NCBI GenBank assembly: GCA_013791775.1
Contig: VMTE01000051.1
Coordinates: 1 to 64,000, forward strand
Reading direction: 5' to 3'
Origin: Hyphomonas sp.
GTDB taxonomy: Bacteria > Pseudomonadota > Alphaproteobacteria > Caulobacterales > Hyphomonadaceae
Length of the DNA stretch: 64,000 bases
Shown here: one piece after another, positions 45,806 to 54,387 of the stretch
Numbering within the stretch: the stretch's first letter is position 1
How the letters are laid out: the number at the start of each line of letters is the position of its first letter
Program-made: the position numbers and the translations under genes
The notes under the pieces: model-generated
The model's database searches: none
Told to the model about the DNA's origin: nothing
Seen by the model: only the letters and a program-made list of their open reading frames with translations

Positions 45806-47197
45806 ATGCGCCGCTTATCCTTGCGCACCGTCATCGCCTTGACGGTTCCTGCCTTCTTCACCGCGCCGTCTGCGCTTGCGCAGTACGCTGCAGACTATGG
45901 CCGCGGCGGCGAGGACGTACCGGCCGCCATCGCGCTGTTCAGTGACGAGAACTATTACGGCGATGTCCGGGATGTGTACGATCCCTTCAACAAGCTGAGC
46001 GATCTCGGCTTCAATGACCGCCCGCGCTCCGTTGCCGTCTTTGCCGGTCAGTGGGAGCTGTGCGAGCACAAGGACTTCACCGGGCGCTGCGTGTTCATCC
46101 GCGAGGATGTCAGCGACCTCGGCTGGTTCGGTCTGGCGGGACGCGTATCGTCCGCCCGCCCGGTTTACGAATACACCGAGGCCCAGCACGGCCTCATGTT
46201 CACCCGCGACAAGTATGGCTACATCCGGTACGCCGACAACGAAATCTACGGATACGACACCTGGACCAATGGCTATGCCAGCTCCTGGGGGATCAGCGTC
46301 TCCCACTACGGTTCTTCGCCCGACTATTACCGCTACGGTTATTACAGCCCGACCTGGGGCTACGACCCCTATGGTTTTGCGTGGAGCCCGCGCGGCAGGA
46401 TCCGGTACACCACCAGCTATCGCTGGCATCCGCGTCCGTCCGTGATCAACCCCTACTGGAGCGGTTGGGACTATCGCCGGTCGGACTGGCGGCACGGTCA
46501 CTGGAGCTGGCGTGACGGCCGGCGCGGTGGCGACGACTGGCGCGATGGCCGTGGCGGAGACGGTCGCGACGGACGGGATGGCCGCGATGGTCGCGGCGGC
46601 GACAGACGCCCCGGTGACACCGGCGGTGGCCGTGACGGACGTGATGATCGTCCGGGCCGGGACGTTCCGGGTGACCGTTGGGGCCCGGGCGCCGGCGGTT
46701 CGGGTACGGTCACGCTTGATCCGCGCCCCGGGCGCGGCGGCGACGGCCGGCGCGGCACGGGCAGCTTGACCAGTCCCATCCCGTCAGATCCGGGTTCGGG
46801 TCGCGGCCGGGGCGGGGTCTTGCCCGGCGCAGGTTCGGGACCAGCCCTCGTGACGCCGCCCGCCGATCCCCGGCCGGGCCGGGGTGGGCGCGGCGGTGAA
46901 CCGGTCGGCCTGCTCGGTGGTCCGTCCCCGGAGGTTTCCGGCCCGCGCGGCGCTGGCGGAGATGGCTGGCGCGGCGGCGGCCGGGGCGGCGACGGTGATC
47001 GCCGCATCGGACGCTCGGGTGACGGCATTTCCAGCGGAGACGGCGGGCGGCGGGCCTCGCCGGCTGCGGCTTCTCCTCCTCCGCCACCACCGCCTCCGGC
47101 AGAAGCGCCGCAGGAGACGCGCCGGGACGTCAACCGGGATGCCGCGCCGCGAGACAGCGGCAAGGGCGGGTTCCGCCGCCGTAACGGCGATGACTAG
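45806..47197 (+). CDS. Exported beta/gamma-crystallin protein 3 with Arg/Gly-rich tail
   Basis: A 463-residue exported protein. The signal peptide is residues 1-25 (cut near SALAQ). A single crystallin domain spans about 40-118, with GQWELCEHKDFTGRCVFI and FNDRPRSV. A Tyr/Trp-rich part follows (about 120-235, many YG and YY pairs), then a long low-complexity tail of Arg, Gly and Asp (repeats of GRDGRD, DGRGGD) and a proline run near 425. The tail is encoded by repetitive GC-rich DNA but keeps one frame, so it is genuine coding sequence. It looks like a secreted matrix or surface protein; that is inference. Confidence 0.82.
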   Translation: MRRLSLRTVIALTVPAFFTAPSALAQYAADYGRGGEDVPAAIALFSDENYYGDVRDVYDPFNKLSDLGFNDRPRSVAVFAGQWELCEHKDFTGRCVFIREDVSDLGWFGLAGRVSSARPVYEYTEAQHGLMFTRDKYGYIRYADNEIYGYDTWTNGYASSWGISVSHYGSSPDYYRYGYYSPTWGYDPYGFAWSPRGRIRYTTSYRWHPRPSVINPYWSGWDYRRSDWRHGHWSWRDGRRGGDDWRDGRGGDGRDGRDGRDGRGGDRRPGDTGGGRDGRDDRPGRDVPGDRWGPGAGGSGTVTLDPRPGRGGDGRRGTGSLTSPIPSDPGSGRGRGGVLPGAGSGPALVTPPADPRPGRGGRGGEPVGLLGGPSPEVSGPRGAGGDGWRGGGRGGDGDRRIGRSGDGISSGDGGRRASPAAASPPPPPPPPAEAPQETRRDVNRDAAPRDSGKGGFRRRNGDD

Positions 47198-47217
47198 ATT
47201 GCCCTGATTGAACCAGG

Positions 47218-47967
47218 TTAGCCGCCGCGTGGATCGTTCCACTCGGCGGCGACGCCGTATCCGCCCCGGCGGACCAGCCAGAACATACCGATCAGGTCAA
47301 AGATGCCGGCGCCGAGCCGTCCGAGGAATCCATACTTGGACTGACCGGCCAGGCGCGGCCGGTCGTTCACGCGTTCTTCGCGCACGTCCCAGCCCGCACG
47401 TTTGACCAGCGCCGGCAGGAAACGGTGCATCGACGCAAAGAAGGGCAGGTCGCGAAACGCCGCCGTGCGGATCAGTTTCCAGCCGCAGCCCGTATCGGTG
47501 GCATCGTCCTGCAGCACGAACCGGCGCACCCCGTTGGCGACGCGCGATTGCACCCATTTGAATCCGGAATCGTTGCGGCTGCTCCGCTTGCCGGCGATGA
47601 TGCCGAGGCGCGGCGGCGCGCCGGGCGCGATCTGCTCCTTCCAGACACGCGCCGTGTCCGCCGGATCGTTCTGGCCGTCCCCGTCGAGCAGCTGGACCCA
47701 GGTGCCGCGCACGGACTTGAGGCCGGTGAACAGCGCCGCCGATTTGCCGCGCCGCGCCACATGCGTCAGCACCCGGACCGTGCCCGGATGCTTCGCCTGC
47801 GCTTCGGCCAGCTCGGTGCCTGTGGCATCGCCCGAGCAGTCGTTCACGCAGATGATCTCGAAATCGATGCCCGCCAGCGCAGCCTGCACCTCGTCGATCA
47901 CGGGGTGCACGTTGCCCGCTTCATTGAAGAAGGGGATCAGAACGGAAAGGGCAGGGGCGTCGGTCAT
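47218..47967 (-). CDS. Glycosyltransferase family 2 (dolichol-phosphate mannosyltransferase-like)
   Basis: A 249-residue GT-A fold enzyme. SVLIPFFNEAGNVHPVIDEV starts the fold, ICVNDCSGDATG holds the first aspartates, and QLLDGDGQNDPAD is the metal-binding DxD-like region. GQSKYGFLGRLGAGIFDLIGMFWL follows, typical of the polyprenyl-phosphate sugar transferases. The C-terminus is hydrophobic and may sit in the membrane. It is convergent with crystallin gene 3 and may glycosylate a lipid carrier. Donor and acceptor unknown. Confidence 0.9.
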   Translation of the reverse strand: MTDAPALSVLIPFFNEAGNVHPVIDEVQAALAGIDFEIICVNDCSGDATGTELAEAQAKHPGTVRVLTHVARRGKSAALFTGLKSVRGTWVQLLDGDGQNDPADTARVWKEQIAPGAPPRLGIIAGKRSSRNDSGFKWVQSRVANGVRRFVLQDDATDTGCGWKLIRTAAFRDLPFFASMHRFLPALVKRAGWDVREERVNDRPRLAGQSKYGFLGRLGAGIFDLIGMFWLVRRGGYGVAAEWNDPRGG

Positions 47968-48018
47968 GCGCCTCCTGCCTAGTCCAGCCCGGGCCGGAAT
48001 CCAATCGGTGCGGCGAAA

Positions 48019-48456
48019 TCAGCCCGCAAAGACCTGCTGGCCGGCATGCCGGGCGAGCTCGGCGTGCAGCACGGCCGGGCTTTCGACCGGGCGGCGCTGA
48101 AGACCGGACAGGGCGAACGGCGCGTCGTAGCCATAGGTTTCGGTCCACACGCTGTCGAGACGGGCCTTGGTCAGCGCGCCGGTATAGGCGACTTCCTTGA
48201 CGCGGGTGGCCTCCGCGCGGCGGCCGGTGCCTGGCAGGTAGATCGTGCCGTTGGAGAAATCGACGGCGAAAGCGATCACGCCGGGCACCAGGAACAGCAG
48301 CAGGCCGATACCATCGAGAATGGCGACCGTGGTGTCGATCTTGCCGTCGATCTGTCCTTTTCGCTCGGGATACATGATCGTGCCGCAGGCGCTGAGCGAG
48401 ACGGCGGCGAGGGTGAGGCCGGTACCGGCCAGAAGTTGACGGCGGGACGGGGTCAT
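48019..48456 (-). CDS. Conserved lipoprotein with one membrane-like segment
   Basis: A 145-residue protein. The N-terminus SRRQLLAGTGLTLAAVSLSAC combines a twin-arginine-like motif with a lipobox (Cys24), so it may be a Tat-exported lipoprotein. The rest has GTIMYPERKGQIDGKID, then AILDGIGLLLFLVPGVIAFAVDFSNGTIYLP, a pattern I recall from widespread uncharacterised lipoproteins, sometimes misnamed polynucleotide phosphorylase. Function unknown. It is 51 bases upstream of the glycosyltransferase gene on the same strand. Confidence 0.82.
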   Translation of the reverse strand: MTPSRRQLLAGTGLTLAAVSLSACGTIMYPERKGQIDGKIDTTVAILDGIGLLLFLVPGVIAFAVDFSNGTIYLPGTGRRAEATRVKEVAYTGALTKARLDSVWTETYGYDAPFALSGLQRRPVESPAVLHAELARHAGQQVFAG

Positions 48457-48606
48457 GGGGGGGCTCCTGTTGCAATGTGCCTTGTATATGCGCCTGAATC
48501 TTCAGAAACCCTAACCGGTTGATGTCCGGCTTGGCGCGGTACCTGCCGCCCCATTTGCGCCTGCGGGCGGGGCCTGTAAGGTTTGCGGGCGAGACAGGAG
48601 ACCGTC

Positions 48607-50409
48607 ATGGCAGTCGAATCCCACGGGCCGGATCTCGGCGCCATCGTTGTCCTGCTCGGCTCGGCCGTGCTGGCCGTGCCCCTCTTCAAGCGGATCGGCT
48701 TCGGCTCGGTGCTGGGCTATCTCGCCGCCGGCCTCGTGATCGGGCCCTTCGGTTTCCGCGTCTTCACCGAGCCGGAGGCCATCCTGCACGTCGCTGAGCT
48801 TGGCGTGGTGATGTTCCTGTTCATCATCGGCCTCGAGATGCAGCCGTCGCGGCTCTGGTCGATGCGCAAGGAGATCTTCGGGCTCGGGCTGGCGCAAGTG
48901 CTGGTCTGCATCCTGCTGCTGTCCTGGGTCGGGGTCGCGCTCGGCTATACGCCGCAGCAATCGCTGATCGCCGGCACCGGCTTCGTGCTCACCTCGACCG
49001 CCATCGTCATGCAGATGCTGCAGGAACGCGGCGACCTCGCCAAGCAGAAGGGCCAGCGGATTGTCTCCATCCTGCTGCTGGAAGATCTCGCCATCGTGCC
49101 GCTTCTGGCTCTGGTCGCCTTCCTCGCGCCGGGCGGGGGCGAGGTGTCGATCACCGAGCGGTTGCGCGGCGTGGCCATCGGGATTGGCGCCATCGCGGCG
49201 CTCGTGGTCGCAGGCCGCTATCTGCTCAACCCCGTCTTCCGCCTGCTTGCCGCCGCAAGGGCGCGCGAGGTGATGACCGCAGCGGCGCTGCTCATCGTTT
49301 TGGGCGCGGCCTGGGGTATGCAGCTTGGCGGCCTGTCGACGGCGATGGGGGCTTTCCTCGCCGGTGTACTTCTATCTGAATCGTCCTATCGCCATGAACT
49401 CGAAGCCGATGTGGAGCCGTTCCGCGGCATCCTGCTCGGCCTCTTCTTCCTCGCCGTCGGCATGTCGCTGGACCTGAACGTCGTGGCGCGCAACTGGCAG
49501 CTGATCGCCCTCAGCGTGATTGCGTTCACGCTGCTCAAGGCGGCGGGCGTCTACGGCGTCGCGCGCCTGTTCCGGGCCAGTCACCGCGAAGCGGCCGAGC
49601 GCACCGTCCTGATGACGCAAGGCGGCGAGTTCGCCTTCGTGCTCTACGCCGCCGCGCTCGGCGTCGGGTTGATCGACGCGGAAGGCAGCGCTGTCCTCAC
49701 CGCGATCATCATCGTCTCGATGGTGATGACGCCGTTGATGGTGGCCATCCACGACCGGCTGATGCCGGAAGTCGTGGTCGACGAGACCGGCATGGAGACG
49801 CCGAAAGACGCGGTCGGCACGGCGCTGCTGATCGGGTTCGGCCGGTTCGGCCAGGTCGTCAGCCAACCGCTGCTGTCACGCGGCTATTCCGTCACCACCA
49901 TCGACAATGATCCGGAGATGATCCGGGTCGCGGCCTCCTTCGGCTTCAAGGTCTATTTCGGCGACGGCGCGCGGCTGGACATCCTCCACGCCGCCGGGGC
50001 CGGGAACGCGTCGCTCATCCTGGTCTGCGTCGATGACCGCGCGGCGGCGACCCGGATGGTCGAGCTGGTGCGCCATGAATTCCCGAACGCGCTGTTGCTC
50101 GCCCGCGCCTATGACCGCGAGCACGGCCTTGAGCTGGTGAAGGCCGGGGTGGACTATCCGGTGCGCGAAACCTTCGAATCCGCCATCAAGTTCGCCCGCG
50201 CCGCGCTGGACCGTCTGGGCGAGCCCGAGGATGCCATCGATGATGCCATCGCGGAACTGCGCCGCCGCGACGAGGAACGCTTCGCCCTGCAGCTGACCGG
50301 CGGCATGATGGCCGGGCGCGAGTTGATGATCGGCAATGGCGGCGCGGAAAAGCCGAAGGATGTGGACCCGCCGGAACTCAAGCCGGACGAGAGCACGATT
50401 GGCGGATGA
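48607..50409 (+). CDS. Kef-type monovalent cation:proton antiporter (CPA2) with TrkA-N domain
   Basis: A 600-residue membrane transporter. About 12 helices in the first 390 residues include GYLAAGLVIGPFGF, LIIGLEMQPSRLW-like segments and LTSTAIVMQML, as in KefB/KefC. A cytoplasmic Rossmann domain with LIGFGRFGQVVSQPLL and TTIDNDPE (TrkA-N) follows, ending in a Pro/Asp-rich tail. It exchanges K+ or Na+ for protons, probably gated by NAD(H) or glutathione adducts. The ATG at 48607 has GGAG upstream. Which ion and gating ligand are not decidable here. Confidence 0.93.
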   Translation: MAVESHGPDLGAIVVLLGSAVLAVPLFKRIGFGSVLGYLAAGLVIGPFGFRVFTEPEAILHVAELGVVMFLFIIGLEMQPSRLWSMRKEIFGLGLAQVLVCILLLSWVGVALGYTPQQSLIAGTGFVLTSTAIVMQMLQERGDLAKQKGQRIVSILLLEDLAIVPLLALVAFLAPGGGEVSITERLRGVAIGIGAIAALVVAGRYLLNPVFRLLAAARAREVMTAAALLIVLGAAWGMQLGGLSTAMGAFLAGVLLSESSYRHELEADVEPFRGILLGLFFLAVGMSLDLNVVARNWQLIALSVIAFTLLKAAGVYGVARLFRASHREAAERTVLMTQGGEFAFVLYAAALGVGLIDAEGSAVLTAIIIVSMVMTPLMVAIHDRLMPEVVVDETGMETPKDAVGTALLIGFGRFGQVVSQPLLSRGYSVTTIDNDPEMIRVAASFGFKVYFGDGARLDILHAAGAGNASLILVCVDDRAAATRMVELVRHEFPNALLLARAYDREHGLELVKAGVDYPVRETFESAIKFARAALDRLGEPEDAIDDAIAELRRRDEERFALQLTGGMMAGRELMIGNGGAEKPKDVDPPELKPDESTIGG

Positions 50410-50410
50410 G

Positions 50411-50827
50411 TCAGAACGTGTCCGCCACCAACATGCCGGGCGCGATACGCTTGTACGCGAAGCAGGCGCGCAACCCGTTCACAATCCCGAGTATCAAGGC
50501 GGCGTATACGAATATCCAAGCCACACTGGTCGTGCCGCTGACGATCTTCAGGAAGGTTTCCAGGAGGAATAGGGCGAGAAGGAGAACGCCGCTCACAACG
50601 CCCCGGTGCATCGAGAAACGCCACGTGAACAAGAGGATCAGCAGGAGCTCGGCACCGATACCGATCATGCTGCCAAGCTTGTCTTCGGCCGCTATGTCTC
50701 CGCCGAAAAGGACGAACAGTAAGCCGAGCAGCGTCATCGCGGCAACGACCAGGCCGCAGATTCCTGCCGTCCGCAGCGCCTTGTTGATGTCGTCCATTGT
50801 CTCGAATTTCGGGATCAACTTTTCCAT
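50411..50827 (-). CDS. Small hypothetical membrane protein
   Basis: A 138-residue protein with about four transmembrane helices (near residues 24-42, 54-70, 76-98 and 103-122) after a short charged N-terminus MEKLIPKFETMDDINKAL. I do not recognise the family. The longer frame to 50890 was rejected because the ATG at 50827 gives a sensible hydrophilic start. It is convergent with the antiporter gene, one base apart. Function unknown. Confidence 0.72.
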   Translation of the reverse strand: MEKLIPKFETMDDINKALRTAGICGLVVAAMTLLGLLFVLFGGDIAAEDKLGSMIGIGAELLLILLFTWRFSMHRGVVSGVLLLALFLLETFLKIVSGTTSVAWIFVYAALILGIVNGLRACFAYKRIAPGMLVADTF

Positions 50828-50947
50828 GGCGCCCTCCACAACCCCTCCGGTGAACGCGTTTATCTTCAGGTTGATGTCGCAGGCTGTCAATCATCGTCTG
50901 CCGCGAAGGCCATGGCGCCGCACGGCGGGATGAATTAGGCACACGGC

Positions 50948-51673
50948 ATGTTCACCGCCACCTGCATCACCCTCGTGCCTGAGGCATATCCCGGCCCGCT
51001 CGGCGTCTCGATCCTGGGTCGGTCGCGCGCCGAGGGCATCTGGGCGCTGGAGACGGTCGACCTGCGCACCTTCGGGCTCGGCAAGCATCGCAAGGTCGAT
51101 GACACGCCGGCCGGGGGCGGGGCGGGCCTCGTCCTGCGCGCCGATGTGGCCGCTGCCGCCATCGACAGCGTGCCCCGGAATGGCCGCCCCCTCGTTTACC
51201 TCTCCCCGCGCGGCCCCCGCTTTGACCAGAAAATAGCTCGCGACTGGGCGGCCGGTCCCGGCGTCGTCTTGTTCTGCGGCCGGTTCGAGGGGCTGGACGA
51301 GCGGGTCCTCGAAGCCCGGGGCATGCAGGAAGTCTCGCTGGGCGATTTTGTCCTCGCCGGCGGCGATGTGGCGGGCATGGCGATGGTTGAGGCGGCGGTG
51401 CGATTGTTGCCCGGGGTGGCGGGCAATGCGGCCTCCCTGACGGGCGAGTCTTTCGAGACCGGCCTCCTCGAACACCCCCAATATACCCAGCCCCGGGACT
51501 GGGAAGGGCGGCCAATTCCCGACATTCTCCTCTCCGGAGACCATAAGCGTATAGAAGAGTGGCGCCTCAGCCGCTCAAAGGCGTTGACTTTTGACCGCCG
51601 CCCCGATTTATACGCCGCTTACTCCCGACCCCCCACTTCTGTTGCGCCGGAGACTGGCGATGAACCTGATTAA
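50948..51673 (+). CDS. trmD: tRNA (guanine37-N1)-methyltransferase TrmD
   Basis: SAM-dependent methylase that protects the reading frame by modifying G37 of tRNAs. The trefoil-knot SAM site includes [15 protein letters not shown] and [28 protein letters not shown]; the N-terminal [13 protein letters not shown] is also typical. The 241 residues fit. It overlaps rplS by 14 bases. In most bacteria rimM lies directly upstream; here the gap is over 5 kb. Confidence 0.97.
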   Translation: MFTATCITLVPEAYPGPLGVSILGRSRAEGIWALETVDLRTFGLGKHRKVDDTPAGGGAGLVLRADVAAAAIDSVPRNGRPLVYLSPRGPRFDQKIARDWAAGPGVVLFCGRFEGLDERVLEARGMQEVSLGDFVLAGGDVAGMAMVEAAVRLLPGVAGNAASLTGESFETGLLEHPQYTQPRDWEGRPIPDILLSGDHKRIEEWRLSRSKALTFDRRPDLYAAYSRPPTSVAPETGDEPD

Positions 51674-52241
51674 AGAGCTTGAGACGGCCGAAATGGCCCG
51701 CGTTCTCGGCGACAAGAAAATTCCGACTTTCTCGCCCGGCGACACGCTGGCGGTGAACGTCAAGATCAAGGAAGGCGACCGTGAGCGCGTCCAGCGCTAC
51801 GAGGGCGTCTGCATCGCCCGCGCCGGCCAGGGTCTCAACGAGAGCTTCACGGTCCGCAAGATCTCCTTCGGTGAAGGCGTCGAGCGCGTGTTCCCGGTGG
51901 TCTCGCCGTCGATCGACTCGATCGAAGTGGTCCGCAAGGGCCGCGTCCGCCGCGCGAAACTCTACTATCTGCGCGACCTGCGCGGCAAAGGCGCCCGTAT
52001 CGCCGAGCGCACCACGGGCCACGGCATCGAGACGCAGGAAGTCGCCGTCTCGAAAACCGAGCGCCGCCGCCAGAAGGACGCCGAAAAGGTTGCCCGCAAG
52101 GACACCGCTGCCAAGGCCCGCGCCGAAGCTGCTGAAGCGGCCGCTGCCGCCGAGGCCGTTGCCGCTGCAGAAGCCGCCGCCGCTGAAGCCGCAGCTGCCG
52201 CTGCCGCTGCCGCTGCCGAGGCACCCGCGACCGAAGAATAG
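51660..52241 (+). CDS. rplS: 50S ribosomal protein bL19
   Basis: Large-subunit protein at the subunit interface. The core is residues 1-120 with [31 protein letters not shown] and [18 protein letters not shown]. At 193 residues it exceeds the usual 115-130 by an Ala/Glu/Lys-rich tail of about 70 residues, ending in a long run of Ala before PATEE. The start codon is inside the end of trmD with GGAG upstream. An intrinsic terminator follows. Confidence 0.97.
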   Translation: MNLIKELETAEMARVLGDKKIPTFSPGDTLAVNVKIKEGDRERVQRYEGVCIARAGQGLNESFTVRKISFGEGVERVFPVVSPSIDSIEVVRKGRVRRAKLYYLRDLRGKGARIAERTTGHGIETQEVAVSKTERRRQKDAEKVARKDTAAKARAEAAEAAAAAEAVAAAEAAAAEAAAAAAAAAAEAPATEE

Positions 52242-52265
52242 TCATCCCTCCGGACGAAAACGTTC

Positions 52266-52297
52266 AAACGCCTCCGCCATCCGGTGGGGGCGTTTTT
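52266..52297 (+). terminator. Intrinsic terminator after rplS
   Basis: AAACGCCTCCGCC, a 4-base loop and GGTGGGGGCGTTT form a 13-pair stem (two G-T pairs) followed by TT. It ends the trmD-rplS unit before the convergent LysR gene. Confidence 0.9.
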
Positions 52298-52301
52298 CGT
52301 T

Positions 52302-53210
52302 TCAGGGCGCCTGCGTTTCCCGTGCATAGGCGCCGACAGCGCTCACCAGCCGGTCGAACACCAGCCGCATCCGCCGGTTACCCCGCAAGTCTTCGTGCAT
52401 CGTGATCCATGTGCCGAGCGGAAGGGCAATCTCCTGCGGGAACAGGCGCACCATCCCGGCCATCCGCCGGGCAAGGACCGTCTGGCAGATCCCGATTCCG
52501 AACCCGCCCCTCACCGCCGCCAGTTGGGCCAGGTCGCTATCGCTCCGGAAGGCGAACATCTCGCGCGTCAGCGTAACACCCAAGGGCTTCAGGGATTGGA
52601 GCGAAGCGGTATCGCGGTCGACGCCGATCACGGCATGGCTTGCCAGATCCTCCAGCCGCTGCGGCGTGCCGCGCCGGGCCAGGTAATCCTCGCGCGCAAA
52701 CATGCCCAGCATGATGTCGCCGACTGACTGCGCCACCAGCGCGCCCTGGCTCGGCCGCACCATCCGCACGGCGATGTCGGCGTCCCGGCGCAACAGGTCT
52801 GCTGTCTGGTTCGAGGGCACGACTTCGAAGTCGAGGTTCGGGTAGTCGGCGCTGATCCCGGTTAGGATGCCGGGCAGCACTTCCACGCCGATCACCACGC
52901 TCGCCGTGATCCGCACCGTCCCGGCGATCTCGTCTGTGTTGCCTGAAGCTGCGCGCAGCATCGCGGCGGCGGAAGCTTCCATGGCCAATGCATGCGGGAG
53001 CAGCGCGCCCGCCTTGTCTGTCGGCGTGAGGCCTTGCGGCGAACGGATGAACAGTGCGCCGCCGCCGAGCGCGTCCTCAAGCTGGGCTATATGGCGCGCA
53101 ATCGTCGGCTGGGTCTGGCCGCTCGCCCGCGCCGCTGCCGAAAGGCTCCCCGTCCGGCAGACACCGAGGAACGATCGGCAGTGATCCCAGGATAGCGGCG
53201 CCAGATCCAT
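52302..53210 (-). CDS. LysR family transcriptional regulator
   Basis: A 302-residue regulator. The N-terminal winged helix is residues about 8-65 with FLGVCRTGSLSAAARASGQTQPTIARHIAQLEDALGG, followed by SPQGLTPTDKAGALL and a periplasmic-binding-like effector domain (LDFEVVPSNQTADLLRRDADIAVRM). It is divergent from a NAD-dependent epimerase gene with a 100-base gap, the normal arrangement for a LysR activator and its target. Ligand unknown. Confidence 0.93.
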   Translation of the reverse strand: MDLAPLSWDHCRSFLGVCRTGSLSAAARASGQTQPTIARHIAQLEDALGGGALFIRSPQGLTPTDKAGALLPHALAMEASAAAMLRAASGNTDEIAGTVRITASVVIGVEVLPGILTGISADYPNLDFEVVPSNQTADLLRRDADIAVRMVRPSQGALVAQSVGDIMLGMFAREDYLARRGTPQRLEDLASHAVIGVDRDTASLQSLKPLGVTLTREMFAFRSDSDLAQLAAVRGGFGIGICQTVLARRMAGMVRLFPQEIALPLGTWITMHEDLRGNRRMRLVFDRLVSAVGAYARETQAP

Positions 53211-53237
53211 TATTTTCGTTTAGCAGGTACAGATATT

Positions 53238-53250
53238 ACGGCAATTCCGT
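53238..53250. promoter_or_regulatory. Candidate LysR-type operator
   Basis: ACGG-c-AATT-CCGT is an inverted repeat with one inserted base, between the divergent LysR and epimerase genes. Location is right, but the sequence is too short to assign with confidence. Confidence 0.35.
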
Positions 53251-53310
53251 TTATCGCGCCGGCGCTGCAACTTCTCCTCATCAGCGGAATCAGCCGCAAA
53301 GGAAAACACA

Positions 53311-54312
53311 ATGTCCAAGATCGCTCTCATCCTCGGCGCCACCGGCGGGATAGGCTTTGAAACTGCGCGCGCCCTGAAGCGCCATGGCTGGCAGCTGCGG
53401 GTGCTTCACCGCCGCCCGGACAGCGTGTCCCACCTGCTTCCCGAAGCTGACTGGATCGAGGGCGATGCCCTGTCCGCGGCAGACGTGCAGGACGCCGCCG
53501 TGAACGCGGGCCTGATCGTCCATGCCGTCAATCCCCCGGGCTACCGCAACTGGAAAGGCCTCGCCCTGCCGATGATCGACAACACGGTCGCCGCCGCCAT
53601 CGCCAATCGCGCGCGCATCATCTTCCCCGGCACGATCTACAATTATGGACCGGACGCCTTTCCGCTCGTCAGCGAAACGTCGCCGCAAAATCCGCGCACC
53701 CGCAAAGGTGTGATCCGGGTCGAGATGGAGAGCCGTCTTCGCCGCGCTTCGGAATCGGGCGCGCGCGTGCTGCTCGTCCGCGCCGGGGACTTTTTCGGAC
53801 CGCACATGACCGGCAATGCCTGGCTGTCCTCCGCCATGGTGAAGTCCGGCCGGCCGGTGACAGCGATCACCGACCCCGGCCGGAAGGGCGTCGGGCATGC
53901 CTGGGCCTACCTGCCGGACCTTGCCGAAACAATCGCCCGGCTGGCGGACCTCGATGAGGACCTCGGCACCTTCGAAACCTACCATTTTGGCGGCCACTGG
54001 TTCGACGACGGAGCGGATTTCGCCCGGCATGTCCGCAGCGCGGCGAGCGCGCCATCCGCCAGGATCGGGTCCTTCCCCTGGCCCGTCGTCCTCGCGCTGT
54101 CGCCCTTCGTCCGGCTCTTTGGCGAGATGGCCGAGATGAAATATCTCTGGGACGTGCCGGTGCGCCTCGACAACACGAAACTGGTGCGCCGCCTCGGCCA
54201 GGAGCCGCACACTCCGATCGAAGCGGCCCTGAGGGCGTCGTTGCAAGGCATGAATTGCCTGCCTCGGGACGAATTGACCCCGGCTACCGGCAAAATAGTG
54301 CGCCACGCCTGA
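53311..54312 (+). CDS. NAD(P)-dependent epimerase/dehydratase (SDR family)
   Basis: A 333-residue extended short-chain dehydrogenase-type protein. The Rossmann loop is ILGATGGIGFETARAL near residues 6-21. The sugar-epimerase active-site Tyr-x-x-x-Lys is not clearly conserved, but the FPGTIYNYGPDAFP segment places a Tyr near the expected position. Substrate unknown. It is divergent from the LysR gene and 75 bases upstream of leuC. Confidence 0.86.
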   Translation: MSKIALILGATGGIGFETARALKRHGWQLRVLHRRPDSVSHLLPEADWIEGDALSAADVQDAAVNAGLIVHAVNPPGYRNWKGLALPMIDNTVAAAIANRARIIFPGTIYNYGPDAFPLVSETSPQNPRTRKGVIRVEMESRLRRASESGARVLLVRAGDFFGPHMTGNAWLSSAMVKSGRPVTAITDPGRKGVGHAWAYLPDLAETIARLADLDEDLGTFETYHFGGHWFDDGADFARHVRSAASAPSARIGSFPWPVVLALSPFVRLFGEMAEMKYLWDVPVRLDNTKLVRRLGQEPHTPIEAALRASLQGMNCLPRDELTPATGKIVRHA

Positions 54313-54387
54313 AAAAATGAAACAGCCTCGCGGGCTTTTCTCCGCGCGTTTCGCCGCTATTGTGCGGCGCGCAACGAAGAGGCCCCC

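Noticed and set aside
46500-46760. Short repeated units that could suggest a CRISPR array
   Set aside because: The repeats are in-frame GRDGRD-type codons of the crystallin 3 tail, with no regular spacers.
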